Below are positions 55,343 through 64,000 of a stretch of 64,000 nt of DNA, in pieces (position 1 is the stretch's first letter; every line of letters starts with the position of its first letter). Source of the stretch: Silene conica (taxonomy: Eukaryota; Streptophyta; Magnoliopsida; Caryophyllales; Caryophyllaceae); the NCBI GenBank assembly GCA_029255685.2, contig CM055316.2, forward strand, positions 68,959,237 through 69,023,236, given 5' to 3'. The notes under the pieces were generated by a model that did no database searches, was not told the DNA's origin, and saw only the letters and a list, made by a program, of their open reading frames with translations. A program made the translations under genes and the position numbers.

Positions 55343-56491
55343 TGAAAACTATTATTCCGATACGACCGCGGTGGCGATCAACAGATGACCGGTAGTTCTC
55401 CAAGGATTACGCTATTGCTACTTTCCAGAATCGCCCACTCGAGTCTAGAGAAGCCTGGAACTAACGAATTGATTATCTTAACCCAGAAATTTATGTAGAA
55501 AAGAGAGAAAAAAATAAGAATGTTGTGTTTATATGTTTTGAAGGCTAAGACGAGGCTGCCTTTTATAGCGAACTGGAGCAGTTAAGGAGCGGAAACGTGC
55601 TCCCTAATTAAAATGTAGTAGTCAACAGCTACAAACCAGAAGCATGAACCGCACCAACAACAAACAGAATTGACTAATTCTGATGTTGGACAAAACAGAA
55701 TGCTAAGCATAAACAAAGCCCACAACACAGTTCGGTCACGACCCAAAAACATGGGCACAGTCCGCCACATACGATTGCCATATCCCAAATCTGGATCCAG
55801 GTCCGACTCGGGCACACACTCGCGCGCGTATGTTAAGGAGCGGAAATGTGCTCCCTAAAATGCAATAGTCAACAGCTACAAACAAGAAGCAGGAACCTCA
55901 CAAACAACAAACAAAATTGACTAATTCTGATGTTGGACAAAATAGAAAGTTACGCATAAACAGAGCCTACAACACAGTTCGGTCACGACCCAAAAAGATA
56001 GGCACAGTCCACCACAGGGGATTGCCATATCCCAAATCTGGATCCAAGTCCGACTCGGGCACACACGCGCGCGTATGTTAAGGAGCGGAAATGTGCTCCC
56101 TGAAACGCAGCAGTCAACAGGTACAAACCAGAAGCATGAACCTCACCAACAACAAACAGAATTGACTAATTCTGATGTTGGACAAAAGAGAAAGCTACGC
56201 ATAAACAAAACTCACAACACAGCTCGGTCACGGCCTAAAAAGATAGGCACAGTCCGCTATAGGCAATTGCCATATCCCAAATCTGGATTCAGGTTCGACT
56301 CGAGCACACACGCGTGCGCGTATGTAAGCTGTATTAAGCACCTCACAAGTCTTTCCACAAAAGACTCCCTTAACCCACTAGTGATAAGGTGTATCAAGTG
56401 ATGTTAAATAAACACAAAAAACTTGTCTCACACTACCAACGTGGGACAATATGGAAAAACTACATAGGACATAAAGCCCCTATTTCCAACA
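55343..56491 (-). repeat. Ty1/copia LTR, minus orientation
   Basis: Read on the minus strand it begins TGTTGGAAATAGGGGCTTTA, a common copia LTR start, and probably ends TAATAGTTTTCA at 55343. It contains the triplicated segment 55582-56324. No standard tRNA-Met primer site follows, in line with a deletion at that junction. Confidence 0.5.
55582..56324. repeat. Three tandem copies of a ~248 bp unit
   Basis: Units start TTAAGGAGCGGAAA at 55582, 55833 and 56078 (periods 251 and 245) and each ends in a CGCGCGTATG-like purine/pyrimidine alternation. They share most bases but differ by point changes and small gaps. The roughly 100-codon frames crossing them are not genes. Confidence 0.9.
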
Positions 56492-56934
56492 ACTGGCTGG
56501 TGGTTTTGAAACAAAGATGGGAAATGACTTACTCAAGAGGTCCGTCATCAAAATTCATTAGTAATTGAAAGTGGCATTATGTTATTTAGAAATTACCCAT
56601 TTACTAACCAACCTTAATTACGGTATAATAAATCGATAATTACCTTTAAATCACCAACATTTTTTTCTGAAAATAGACTCGCTCCTAAATATGAATACAT
56701 AAGACCGTGATAGTGGCTACAATCGAATACCTTGCTAAATTTAAAATCACTAGTTTCCCAATTTGATATAAGAACATATTTCTATTTCTATATCATACTT
56801 ATCTTATTCTATACAGAGTATCTTATTACTCTGTATATGACTATTTGATAGTATTCCCTAATATTTTTTCACACTGACACTGACGACCTAGGTGGATTTT
56901 AATAAAAGGTAAACAAATTATCAAGACGGAATAT
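56492..56934. other. Short intergenic stretch, 3' of the UGT gene
   Basis: AT-rich, with no TE or gene recognised. It would include the UGT 3' UTR; an AATAAA-type signal is not obvious. Confidence 0.4.
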
Positions 56935-58356
56935 CTATCTAGTGATATGTGCCACAAAAGAGTCAAGTTCCAAGCTGACACCAGATTTAGCAGTAGAACC
57001 TCTGAGTTTATCCCCTAATTCTCTTGCTCTTTTCCTAATTAACAATCCTTCTTTTGACACCATTAATCTTCTAACAGCATTCTCAACAACACTTGATTTT
57101 ACAATCTCACCATTTTTACTCCAATCTCTGATTATCACACCAACTTTAAGCACTTCAGTGATCAAAACACTGTTCTTTGGTTGATCAGAATGTATAGGCC
57201 ATGTTGCTATTGGCACTCCCATGCTTATACTTTCCAAGCAAGAATTCCACCCACAATGACTTATAAACCCTCCAACTGCTTCATGTTTCAGGATTTCAGT
57301 CTGTGGTGCCCAATCTCGGACAATCATACCGCGATTTTTAACCCTCAACTCGTACCCTTCTGGCAGTTGATCATGCCCTTTTCTCATTTTCATCCCATCT
57401 TCTTGAAAAATGTCGACTTTATCAGCTTCTCTTAAAACCCATAAGAACTTTTCCTCACTTTTTTCTAACCCAATTGCCAATTCTTTAATCTGTTCGTCTG
57501 TCATCGATGTTGTGGTTCCAAATGAGACGTAAATGACCGAGTTTTTCTCTTGTTTATCAAGCCAATCCAAGCACATATGCTTGACTCTGGAGCTCTTTTT
57601 TCGACATGAATTTGTGACGTGTATCGGACCAATGGCGTAAAGCTTCTTGTTATCATTGACAGGAAGTTTTCTAAGAAGATCCATGAACTTTCCTTCAAGG
57701 GACATACTAGTATTGTATAGTCTACCAGAACTCGTGTTCAAGAGACTGTATTGCTTAGCTATGAACTTCTCAAATTCTAGGGTAGAGCACCCTACATAAC
57801 TTGGGACACTTGTAGGAATACTAGACCCTAGTTGAAATGGTTTTTCAAGCAGCAAGTCCCACATAGTGAAAAATATGGTGAAGGCAGAGCTAGTATGGAA
57901 AGTGTAAGATTCGGCGTTGGGGATTGATTGAATGTCTTGGACTACTGAGGCCATCATACTATCATGAATGACTATGATTCTTCGGGATTTGGTCGAAAGA
58001 GTTTGTACTAGTTGGGATATAGGGTGTTGGAGAAGGTACAAGGTTTCGATTATATGTTGGAGGTGAGTTGGAAATTTAGAGGTTGAATTGAGTTTATTAG
58101 AAGTGGTCTTGGGAGTGAAGGGAATGTCATGGAAATGGATTCCAATGGATGAGTTAGGTGGGTCCAATTCATGGGATCGAAGTTTGGCTTGGCGAATGTG
58201 GGTGGCGGAACAAATGTAGTGGACGGGGATTTGGTAGGAGGCGATGAGGTGGGCGAGTTGGAGGAGCGGGTTAAGGTGGCCTTGAGCAGGAAGAGGGATC
58301 ATCACCACGGTTACTTGGTTCGGGTTTTGAGTTTTCTGGTCACCTTGGCTTGCCAT
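56935..58356 (-). CDS. UDP-glycosyltransferase, zeatin O-glucosyltransferase-like
   Basis: An intact single-exon gene of 473 codons, normal for family-1 plant UGTs. The likely catalytic His27 lies in PLPAQGHLNPLLQL; an acidic partner is probably the Asp of IVIHDSMMASV. The C-terminal PSPG box spans residues 349-392 (WAPQTEILKHEAVGG, HCGWNSCLES, ending HSDQ). Its final Gln is usual for UDP-glucose users. IPLPAQGHLNPLLQLAHL and the SIGIHFHDIPF segment fit the zeatin O-glucosyltransferase (UGT93) group, which stores cytokinins as O-glucosides; related members act on other small molecules, so the substrate is open. The protein has no signal peptide and should be cytosolic. A TATA box and a pentanucleotide repeat precede the ATG. 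Confidence 0.9.
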   Translation of the reverse strand: MASQGDQKTQNPNQVTVVMIPLPAQGHLNPLLQLAHLIASYQIPVHYICSATHIRQAKLRSHELDPPNSSIGIHFHDIPFTPKTTSNKLNSTSKFPTHLQHIIETLYLLQHPISQLVQTLSTKSRRIIVIHDSMMASVVQDIQSIPNAESYTFHTSSAFTIFFTMWDLLLEKPFQLGSSIPTSVPSYVGCSTLEFEKFIAKQYSLLNTSSGRLYNTSMSLEGKFMDLLRKLPVNDNKKLYAIGPIHVTNSCRKKSSRVKHMCLDWLDKQEKNSVIYVSFGTTTSMTDEQIKELAIGLEKSEEKFLWVLREADKVDIFQEDGMKMRKGHDQLPEGYELRVKNRGMIVRDWAPQTEILKHEAVGGFISHCGWNSCLESISMGVPIATWPIHSDQPKNSVLITEVLKVGVIIRDWSKNGEIVKSSVVENAVRRLMVSKEGLLIRKRARELGDKLRGSTAKSGVSLELDSFVAHITR

Positions 58357-58365
58357 ATTGGTTTG

Positions 58366-58400
58366 GTTGTGTTGTGTTGTGTTGTGTTGTGTTGTGTTGT
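58366..58400 (-). repeat. ACAAC pentanucleotide repeat in the UGT 5' UTR
   Basis: Seven copies of GTTGT (ACAAC on the coding strand) lie 10-44 bases upstream of the UGT start codon. Confidence 0.9.
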
Positions 58401-58446
58401 ATGCCTATCAGCAAATATGTAAGAGAATTGAAGTTTGTAGGTCGGT

Positions 58447-58454
58447 CTTTTATA
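58447..58454 (-). promoter_or_regulatory. TATA box of the UGT gene
   Basis: TATAAAAG on the minus strand about 91 bases upstream of the ATG, leaving a leader of roughly 60 bases that includes the ACAAC repeat. Confidence 0.55.
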
Positions 58455-58459
58455 AGCAA

Positions 58460-59583
58460 ATAGGTATGGATTAAACTTACCTAGAAAAGTCCATAGCTTT
58501 TGGATAAGTGTATAATCAAGATATGTACGTATTGGCAAACAATACTGTTGTGATTTTGTTACGTCTTCAAACAACTTTATCTGTACTCTGGTTTCGTCAT
58601 TTTCAAATATCTCGGTAATCGATGACGCATACACGTGTACTCCAACCGTTTTGGACGTATCATTCTTATCTTCTTTTTGAGAACGTCATGGACATTGAGA
58701 ACTAAAGACACGGTCTGAATTATACTTGGGTACTTGGAATTGTTTAAACAGGGTTCAAAGGGTTAACAAAATTTATACGAGTTACATCAAGCGTTAGTTT
58801 TAGTTGAGTTTAGATAGTTTAAATTCAGAAAATGGGGTATCTTAACATAAAGTTGTTAGATGAATGAAAGGAGTAGGTTGAATGCAAAAGATGCAGCAAC
58901 TATTAGGGTGACTGTCGACAGGACGTCAATGTTGAAGTAAATAGGAAGCAAGTGTTAGAAGGCAATTAAAAACGTGCTACAACTTTCAAGATTAAACTCG
59001 TCTTTAATTCGGTTCCTCTCGGTACGTAGCAGTTATTGGTCATACTCTTATTAAATTTCTATTGCTTTCTGATACAGAGCAAGCTAACTGTTTTAGTACA
59101 CAAATTTAATGACAAAAACACTCACATTTTTAACGCCTTACTATACTACGAAGTATTTCATTTCAACTTCTATCGTCACTTCTTCCAACAATGTCGGTCA
59201 ATACTCGATAGCAAATGAATAAACTCTACAACAAGTTAGCTCTTTAGTGTAAAGCATTTTCAGGACAACAAACCTACAATTGCTCAAAGAATTGCTCATC
59301 AGACATTCAAGGTTTTTTCTCCATAATTTCGACTTTCCGGGGAGGTTCTCACTATAAAATAAGGCAAGTTTATAAGTGCCAAAACAATACGGCACAGACA
59401 GTGCCTACTGCCTGCTTCAACAGTCTAACAGTATACCCGTCTTTTTTTTCTTTTTTCTTTTTTTTTCCGCATTGACCATCAGCAAAGATTTCAGTCGACA
59501 GTCTGATCTTGAACCATTACACTGTTGATTAGAGGCCTTCGGCCTCTTTTTCTTTTCCTTTCTTTTGTTTCTCCAGCAGAAAT
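58460..59583. other. Intergenic between UGT promoter and TFIIB 3' end
   Basis: Unique-looking sequence. It should contain UGT upstream control sequence and the TFIIB 3' UTR (T/C-rich tract at 59440-59475, GGCCTCTTTTTC tracts at 59530-59560). No gene was recognised in the short frames. Confidence 0.45.
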
Positions 59584-62500
59584 CTATGGGCTGCACAGGT
59601 TCTTCAGATCTTCCTCCTTAGCATACCAGTTAGGAATAATCTTAGAAATGTGAGGATAAAGGTCCTTGTACGCATTTCTTATTGTCCCCTCAGCAACTCC
59701 GGTAGCAAGGGAAATATCTGTAACATAGAATATATGACGACTTTCTTAAGGTCAAAGAATACAATGGAAAGAAAACTCCAGATAATTAGTAATAACAAAA
59801 GCCAAAGAGTAGTCCAACTCCATCCTCTAATTTATGACATAAAAGTACTTATTTGAGTAGTTGAGTCTTATATAAATACAACATTACACCAGTGCCCGGC
59901 TTCCGCAAATTGCAGGATAGGGGGGTCAGACTTACGCAGCCTTACCCTTGTTTTAGGCTGATTTAAGATGAAAATTACTTTGAGAACTGCATTGAAGGAC
60001 TAGTACATCACAATAGAAAGAAGCGCAACCACTATGGTGAGCCATTTTGATTTATTTCATCATAGTCCAGAACCAAATTGTAAGGAGTCTTTGACTCCAA
60101 TGGAAACGGAAAAACAAGCATCAGAATCGAAGGGATTACATCAAGACCTGCAACAGGTCAAAGATTGGTGTCTTGATGAGGAAGAGTGGGGGTGAATGTT
60201 CGTGTTAAGGGGGTGCTGTGGGACAGGGGGAGGAGATTTGTGTTTAATAATCAACAACATTGTAGCAGAAACTAGGGGCTGGGTAATACACATTGTAATC
60301 AACGATGGACAGGGTTATAAGGGCTTTGGACGTTACTATTACCACAATTGCTGCATGTCAACTTATGCCAAGAGCATTAAAAGTTAAAACAAAGACAGCC
60401 GATTTTCAGGTGAATGGTACAAGGTAAACAATGAGTGGGGCTGAATGTTCGTGTTAAAGAGGTGCTGTGGGACAGGGGGAGGGGATTTGTGTTTAATAAT
60501 CAACAGAACTGTAGCAGAAACTATGGGCTGGGTAATACACATTGTAATCAACGATGGACAGGGTTATAAGGGTTTTGGACGTTACTCCTACCACAATTAC
60601 AGCATGTCGCCTGGTGTCAAGATCAATAAAACAAAGACAACCGATTTTCAGGTGAATGGTACAAGGTAAACAATTGGTCTATGAGACACCCCCTAGAATT
60701 TTCATGTAGTATAGTATAACAAAGACAAGGGAGCGCCGGAAAAAAAAAAAGACCCAAAGTGAACTAAGAGAACTAGAATGATTTGGAAGAATATGTGTCC
60801 AAGATAAATGACGGGAAAAAAGGGAAAGATGAAAACACAGTCGAGCTGGACCTTAAACTGTGATTATTTGAGCTCAACCAGAAAACCGATTTTCCAGAGC
60901 ACACATGTAGTATTGGTCACAACCAGAATTTGTAATGTTTTTCAATCCTTAAATCTGAAACTTGAGTTAATGTTCCTTGTTGAAAGTTTATACGGAGTAC
61001 TATTTTTTTTTACGTTATACATACACCATATACAGTATGCACGTGTCTACAGAACTTGTATTGAAAACTGAAACGTACTCAGTAATGAGAGTAGTGGAAA
61101 TCTCGGCAAAATATCAACAATAATTTTACGTATTGGTTCTTATGGTCCAAATTTCCGCATCTTTACCTTAATTTGAGAAAGCGCAAGGCGCACTGAGGCG
61201 ATGGGGTCCCAAGGGGCTGAGGCGCAAAGTGCGTGCCTTTTGCACACAAGGCGCACTGATTTTTCAGAACATCCATATTTTATAATCAAATTTTGTGCGA
61301 AAATAATCGCTTTTTTGTTTTAAAGAGGGCGAACATGGACTTTAAAAGTGAAAATTAAGGATAAGGGGGAGAAAGCAAGGCTAAAATAGAAGAATTTGGA
61401 AAAAAAATAATGGAATTGCATACTAATGTGCCTCGTGTGCGCCTCACTAGTTGCGCCTTTTGTATCCCATGCACCTCCCAGTGTCTGATGCGACCAGGCT
61501 GGCACCTCAGGCGCATTTTTTTAAACTAAGATCTTTACCAGTGTTATGAAAGGAAAGAATGTATTGACAACCTAAAAAAACTCTATATGTGTAATTTGTC
61601 CCATGCTGGTTGATTTAACGCCAATAGAAAAGGGCTGAAAATATTCCCTAATATATTAAATATATGCAAGTAGAAAAACTACAAAACAAAACAAAACAAT
61701 AAACACCGACCTCGAAGTGGTTTCTTTTCATCTGAAAGCTGGGTTATAATATAAATTACAGCTGCTGCTATTGATATGGGACTTCTCCTGTAAGAATTGC
61801 AAGTAAACAAATGTAAGCCTGTGCACATAATCACTCCAAATCGAAAGATATAAAGATAGGGAGATGAATAAAGCAAAGTAGATCACTAAACTCCTGATAG
61901 AGTGAGCTGATGTGAATCATGGCATTTTCATTATAGGTCATCTGAAAAATTGTATACAAAAAGTAGGGTATTGCCAATTGCATATGGCATGACCAAATTA
62001 TGCAAATTCTCACTATATAAAAACTGAAATCGAATATCTTCAATTTCTATCGGACCTACCGCCTACGTAATATGAGATACTTCTCATAAATTTATACTCT
62101 ATATTTTTCTGAAGTGACTTGTATATATAACTATGCAACTATGCCTTATGAGCTTTGCATGTTAAGGAGGTAAACATGGCATTTTAAGACAAACCCATGA
62201 CTATGTATTTATGTGTAAGCAACTGCGGACTATGATATAGTGTAACTATCTTTCCTGAATAAGGTAAGTTTGGTGCACACATACTACCTGATATCAATTT
62301 CTTCTGATTTCTGGACAGCTTCTTGAGCAGCCTTCATAGCTTGGTTGTTCATTCCAAGGTTTGAGCAGAACCGCCTCTGTTGAGTTAATTACCATTACAT
62401 TCAAATACAAGATGTCAGAATGTACTTAACTACAGTAAATCCAAAAACAAGTCTAGCGGTTAAGAGGACAATACCAGAAAGTCTCCAGCATGAATAGTTC

Positions 62501-63104
62501 CCATGTCCACTGCTTGCCCCATTTCAACCTCCAATTGTTTCACAATGTACTCTTTTGCTCGACCGATCTCTTTCTTTGTCGCTCCATTGGCAACAGAACA
62601 GATTTCTATATGAAATCCAAATGAGCAATGAAGCTGTGACACGGCTAAAGGGACATCAATATGTTATTAAGAATCTAAGGTTGTACCCTTTACTGTGCGA
62701 GGCTTGTCCTCTTGGCGACAAGCTATGTACAAGCATGCAGCCAATATTGCATCTTGATTTCTTCCTCTACTAGACTTCTGATCTTCCACCTTCTTGAAGA
62801 TCTCACTAGCTCGATCCTACAGAAGATCAACACCCCGTCACAATGACTACAACCTAATCTAGAGCAAATGCAGAACCAAGCACAAAACTCAAATGTATGA
62901 TGCCCTATATAAACTCTTATTTTTTTCAAAAAAGAACAGCAAAACTAATTCCAACACATAGTGTAGAATTGTACAACAGAAATAAAGGAATACTTGAAAT
63001 GGTTGCTTGACGAAGTTAGCATGTGCTCAAGAGCACATCATTCCTCGTGTTAAACAAAGCAATGTCATAAAGATTATACCTTTATCGTTGCCACAAGGCC
63101 CAAC
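59584..63104 (-). CDS. TFIIB: Transcription initiation factor IIB, C-terminal part (partial)
   Basis: Six exons with GT-AG borders, read on the minus strand: 63080-63104 (LGLVATIK), 62687-62816 ([36 protein letters not shown]), 62475-62605 ([18 protein letters not shown]), 62288-62376 ([18 protein letters not shown]), 61711-61787 ([17 protein letters not shown]) and 59584-59717 ([16 protein letters not shown], ends KNLCSP then TAG). These are the two cyclin-like repeats of TFIIB, which bridges TBP-bound promoters and RNA polymerase II. The zinc ribbon and linker exons lie beyond the right edge. All joins keep frame, so the gene looks functional. The usual final NLQSP reads NLCSP. The last intron (about 2 kb) holds repeats. 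Confidence 0.92.
60190..60680. repeat. Tandem duplication of ~249 bp in the TFIIB last intron
   Basis: GAATGTTCGTGTTAA.G.GGTG begins at about 60195 and again at about 60444. The copies agree at most positions through GATTTTCAGGTGAATGGTAC. The parallel open frames inside are only a by-product. An element-like GACTTACGCAGCCTTACCC motif at about 59929 may be a SINE remnant. Confidence 0.8.
61170..61520. repeat. Imperfect inverted-repeat block in TFIIB intron
   Basis: GCGCAAGGCGCACTGAGGCG-like motifs on the left face GTGCGCCTCACTAGTTGCGCC and CCTCAGGCGCATTTTTTTAA on the right. This is probably an old MITE, but its ends and target duplication are not clear. Confidence 0.4.
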
Positions 63105-64000
63105 CTGAGACAGGAAAGAGTATCTATCAGCTTAAATTTATTAGTGCTTATCTCTCTATATAAGAAGACCATGTAGAAGTAATCTTACAGTAACGCCACA
63201 ATTAAGAAAGTAAAAATGGCAGAAAGTAATCACTGCATTGCTGAAAATGTTCACAAAGTCTGATAGATATGGTCTAGTAATGACTAATGACCAACCTGGG
63301 TTGTACACATCATAACAGCGTTTATCACTGGATTTTGTTTCCATAATTATAATGTTGAACACAAATGTCTCATTCGATGTGCGATCTTACATCATGAAAA
63401 GTTCAATTAGCAGCAAGTAACCCAACATAGTTTGTGACTTCTGATAAGTCCGTTTATTCTAACAGCGTCCATGGTTATATACGAACATAAGGGAAAAAAG
63501 AAACAAGATTAATGGATAATGGCAACCATTACTAGCTTTGACAGTGGAATTACTTGAGGTCTGGAGTATGCTAGTATATGCTAAGGAAGCAAAGAGAGGA
63601 ATATATACACTAAGCCGATGCACTAAAATAGTTTTCACTATATCTCCCAATGCATATAGAAAAAAATCTCTAAGTAGGCAGATTTGATGCACAATCAACC
63701 CACAGAAGGTACAAAACTTGACATTTAGGGTGTGTTTGGATAGCAAGTTGGGAAGGAAAGGGAGGGGAGGGGAATGGAGGGAAGGGAAGGGAAAGGGAAA
63801 GAAAGGAAAGGGAGGGGGAATGAAGAGGGGTTGTTTGGATAGCAAAAATAAAGTAGAGGGAAATGGAGGAGGATGGAGGAAGAAGGTGATTTTAGTGAGG
63901 TGGAGGATGAAGGTAGTTAAGCTATATTAGAGGAGTATTTGGTCATATCATTCTTAAATAAGAGTCAAAAGAAAGTTTTCCTTCCAGATCTTGCCAACAA
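63105..64000. other. TFIIB intron reaching the window edge; purine-rich MITE end
   Basis: No further TFIIB exon is visible. At 63725-63870 a TTAGGGTGTGTTTGGATAGC motif starts a GGGAAAGGG-rich purine tract that repeats TTGTTTGGATAGCAA at about 63829. This pattern is common at hAT/MITE ends, but no second end was found before the edge. Confidence 0.45.

Noticed and set aside
55670..56401. Serial open frames of 60-108 codons over the triplicated unit
   Set aside because: The frames repeat because the DNA repeats. There is no domain, and they fall in a copia LTR.
60196..60669. Two similar Gly-rich frames (about 63 and 74 codons)
   Set aside because: A by-product of the tandem intron duplication, within the TFIIB intron and antisense to it; no start or family support.
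63459..63845. 128-codon frame rich in Pro and Phe near the right edge
   Set aside because: Driven by the GGGAAAGGG purine tract of a probable MITE inside a TFIIB intron.

Overview
This is nuclear DNA of a flowering plant. Genes have GT-AG introns and AT-rich intergenic sequence, and most of the window is transposable elements (TEs): Mutator-like (MULE), CACTA, hAT, Stowaway, Helitron, Ty3/Athila and Ty1/copia. The gene and TE types fit a eudicot. An Amaranthaceae-like host (beet, spinach, quinoa relatives) is only my guess.

Layout. 1-3656: the end of a decayed MULE whose non-coding parts are filled with 21-22 bp repeats, split by a 671 bp hAT-type element. 3.7-7 kb: AT-rich, nearly empty. 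7070-10564: a complete 3.5 kb CACTA element (TSD TTA) with a six-exon TnpA-like gene. 11.9-15.5 kb: small TEs, including a Pack-MULE (TSD TAATATAAA) that carries an F-box gene fragment. 15.9-52.8 kb: a nest. Possible CACTA ends (TSD ATT) lie outermost, with an enolase gene fragment in the right arm. Inside is a roughly 29.8 kb MULE set in (TA)n. Inside that is a 14.2 kb Athila-lineage retrotransposon (TSD ATGGA) with nearly identical LTRs. 54.5-56.5 kb: a truncated Ty1/copia remnant with a triplicated LTR segment. 56.9-58.4 kb: an intact single-exon UDP-glycosyltransferase gene of the zeatin O-glucosyltransferase type. 59.6-63.1 kb: the 3' six exons of a TFIIB gene, running off the right edge.

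The large MULE is the most interesting object. Besides a FAR1/MULE transposase (broken by a frameshift and a stop), it carries a convergent gene with two tandem Ulp1/C48-like protease modules, one with the catalytic residues apparently lost and one with them kept. It also carries two tandem F-box-like genes. So SUMO-protease-like and ubiquitin-ligase-adaptor-like cargo ride on one transposon. A 21 bp repeat (TGTGAAACTAGAAGCTTAT-type) fills its introns and spacers in both orientations. The partial MULE at 1-3656 has the same arrangement with a repeat of unrelated sequence but the same period. The Athila insertion split the protease gene recently: I counted three differences between LTRs of 1723 bp.

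Only the glycosyltransferase and TFIIB look like ordinary host genes. Everything was read by eye. Family names rest on motifs, and exon borders on reading frame plus GT/AG sites.
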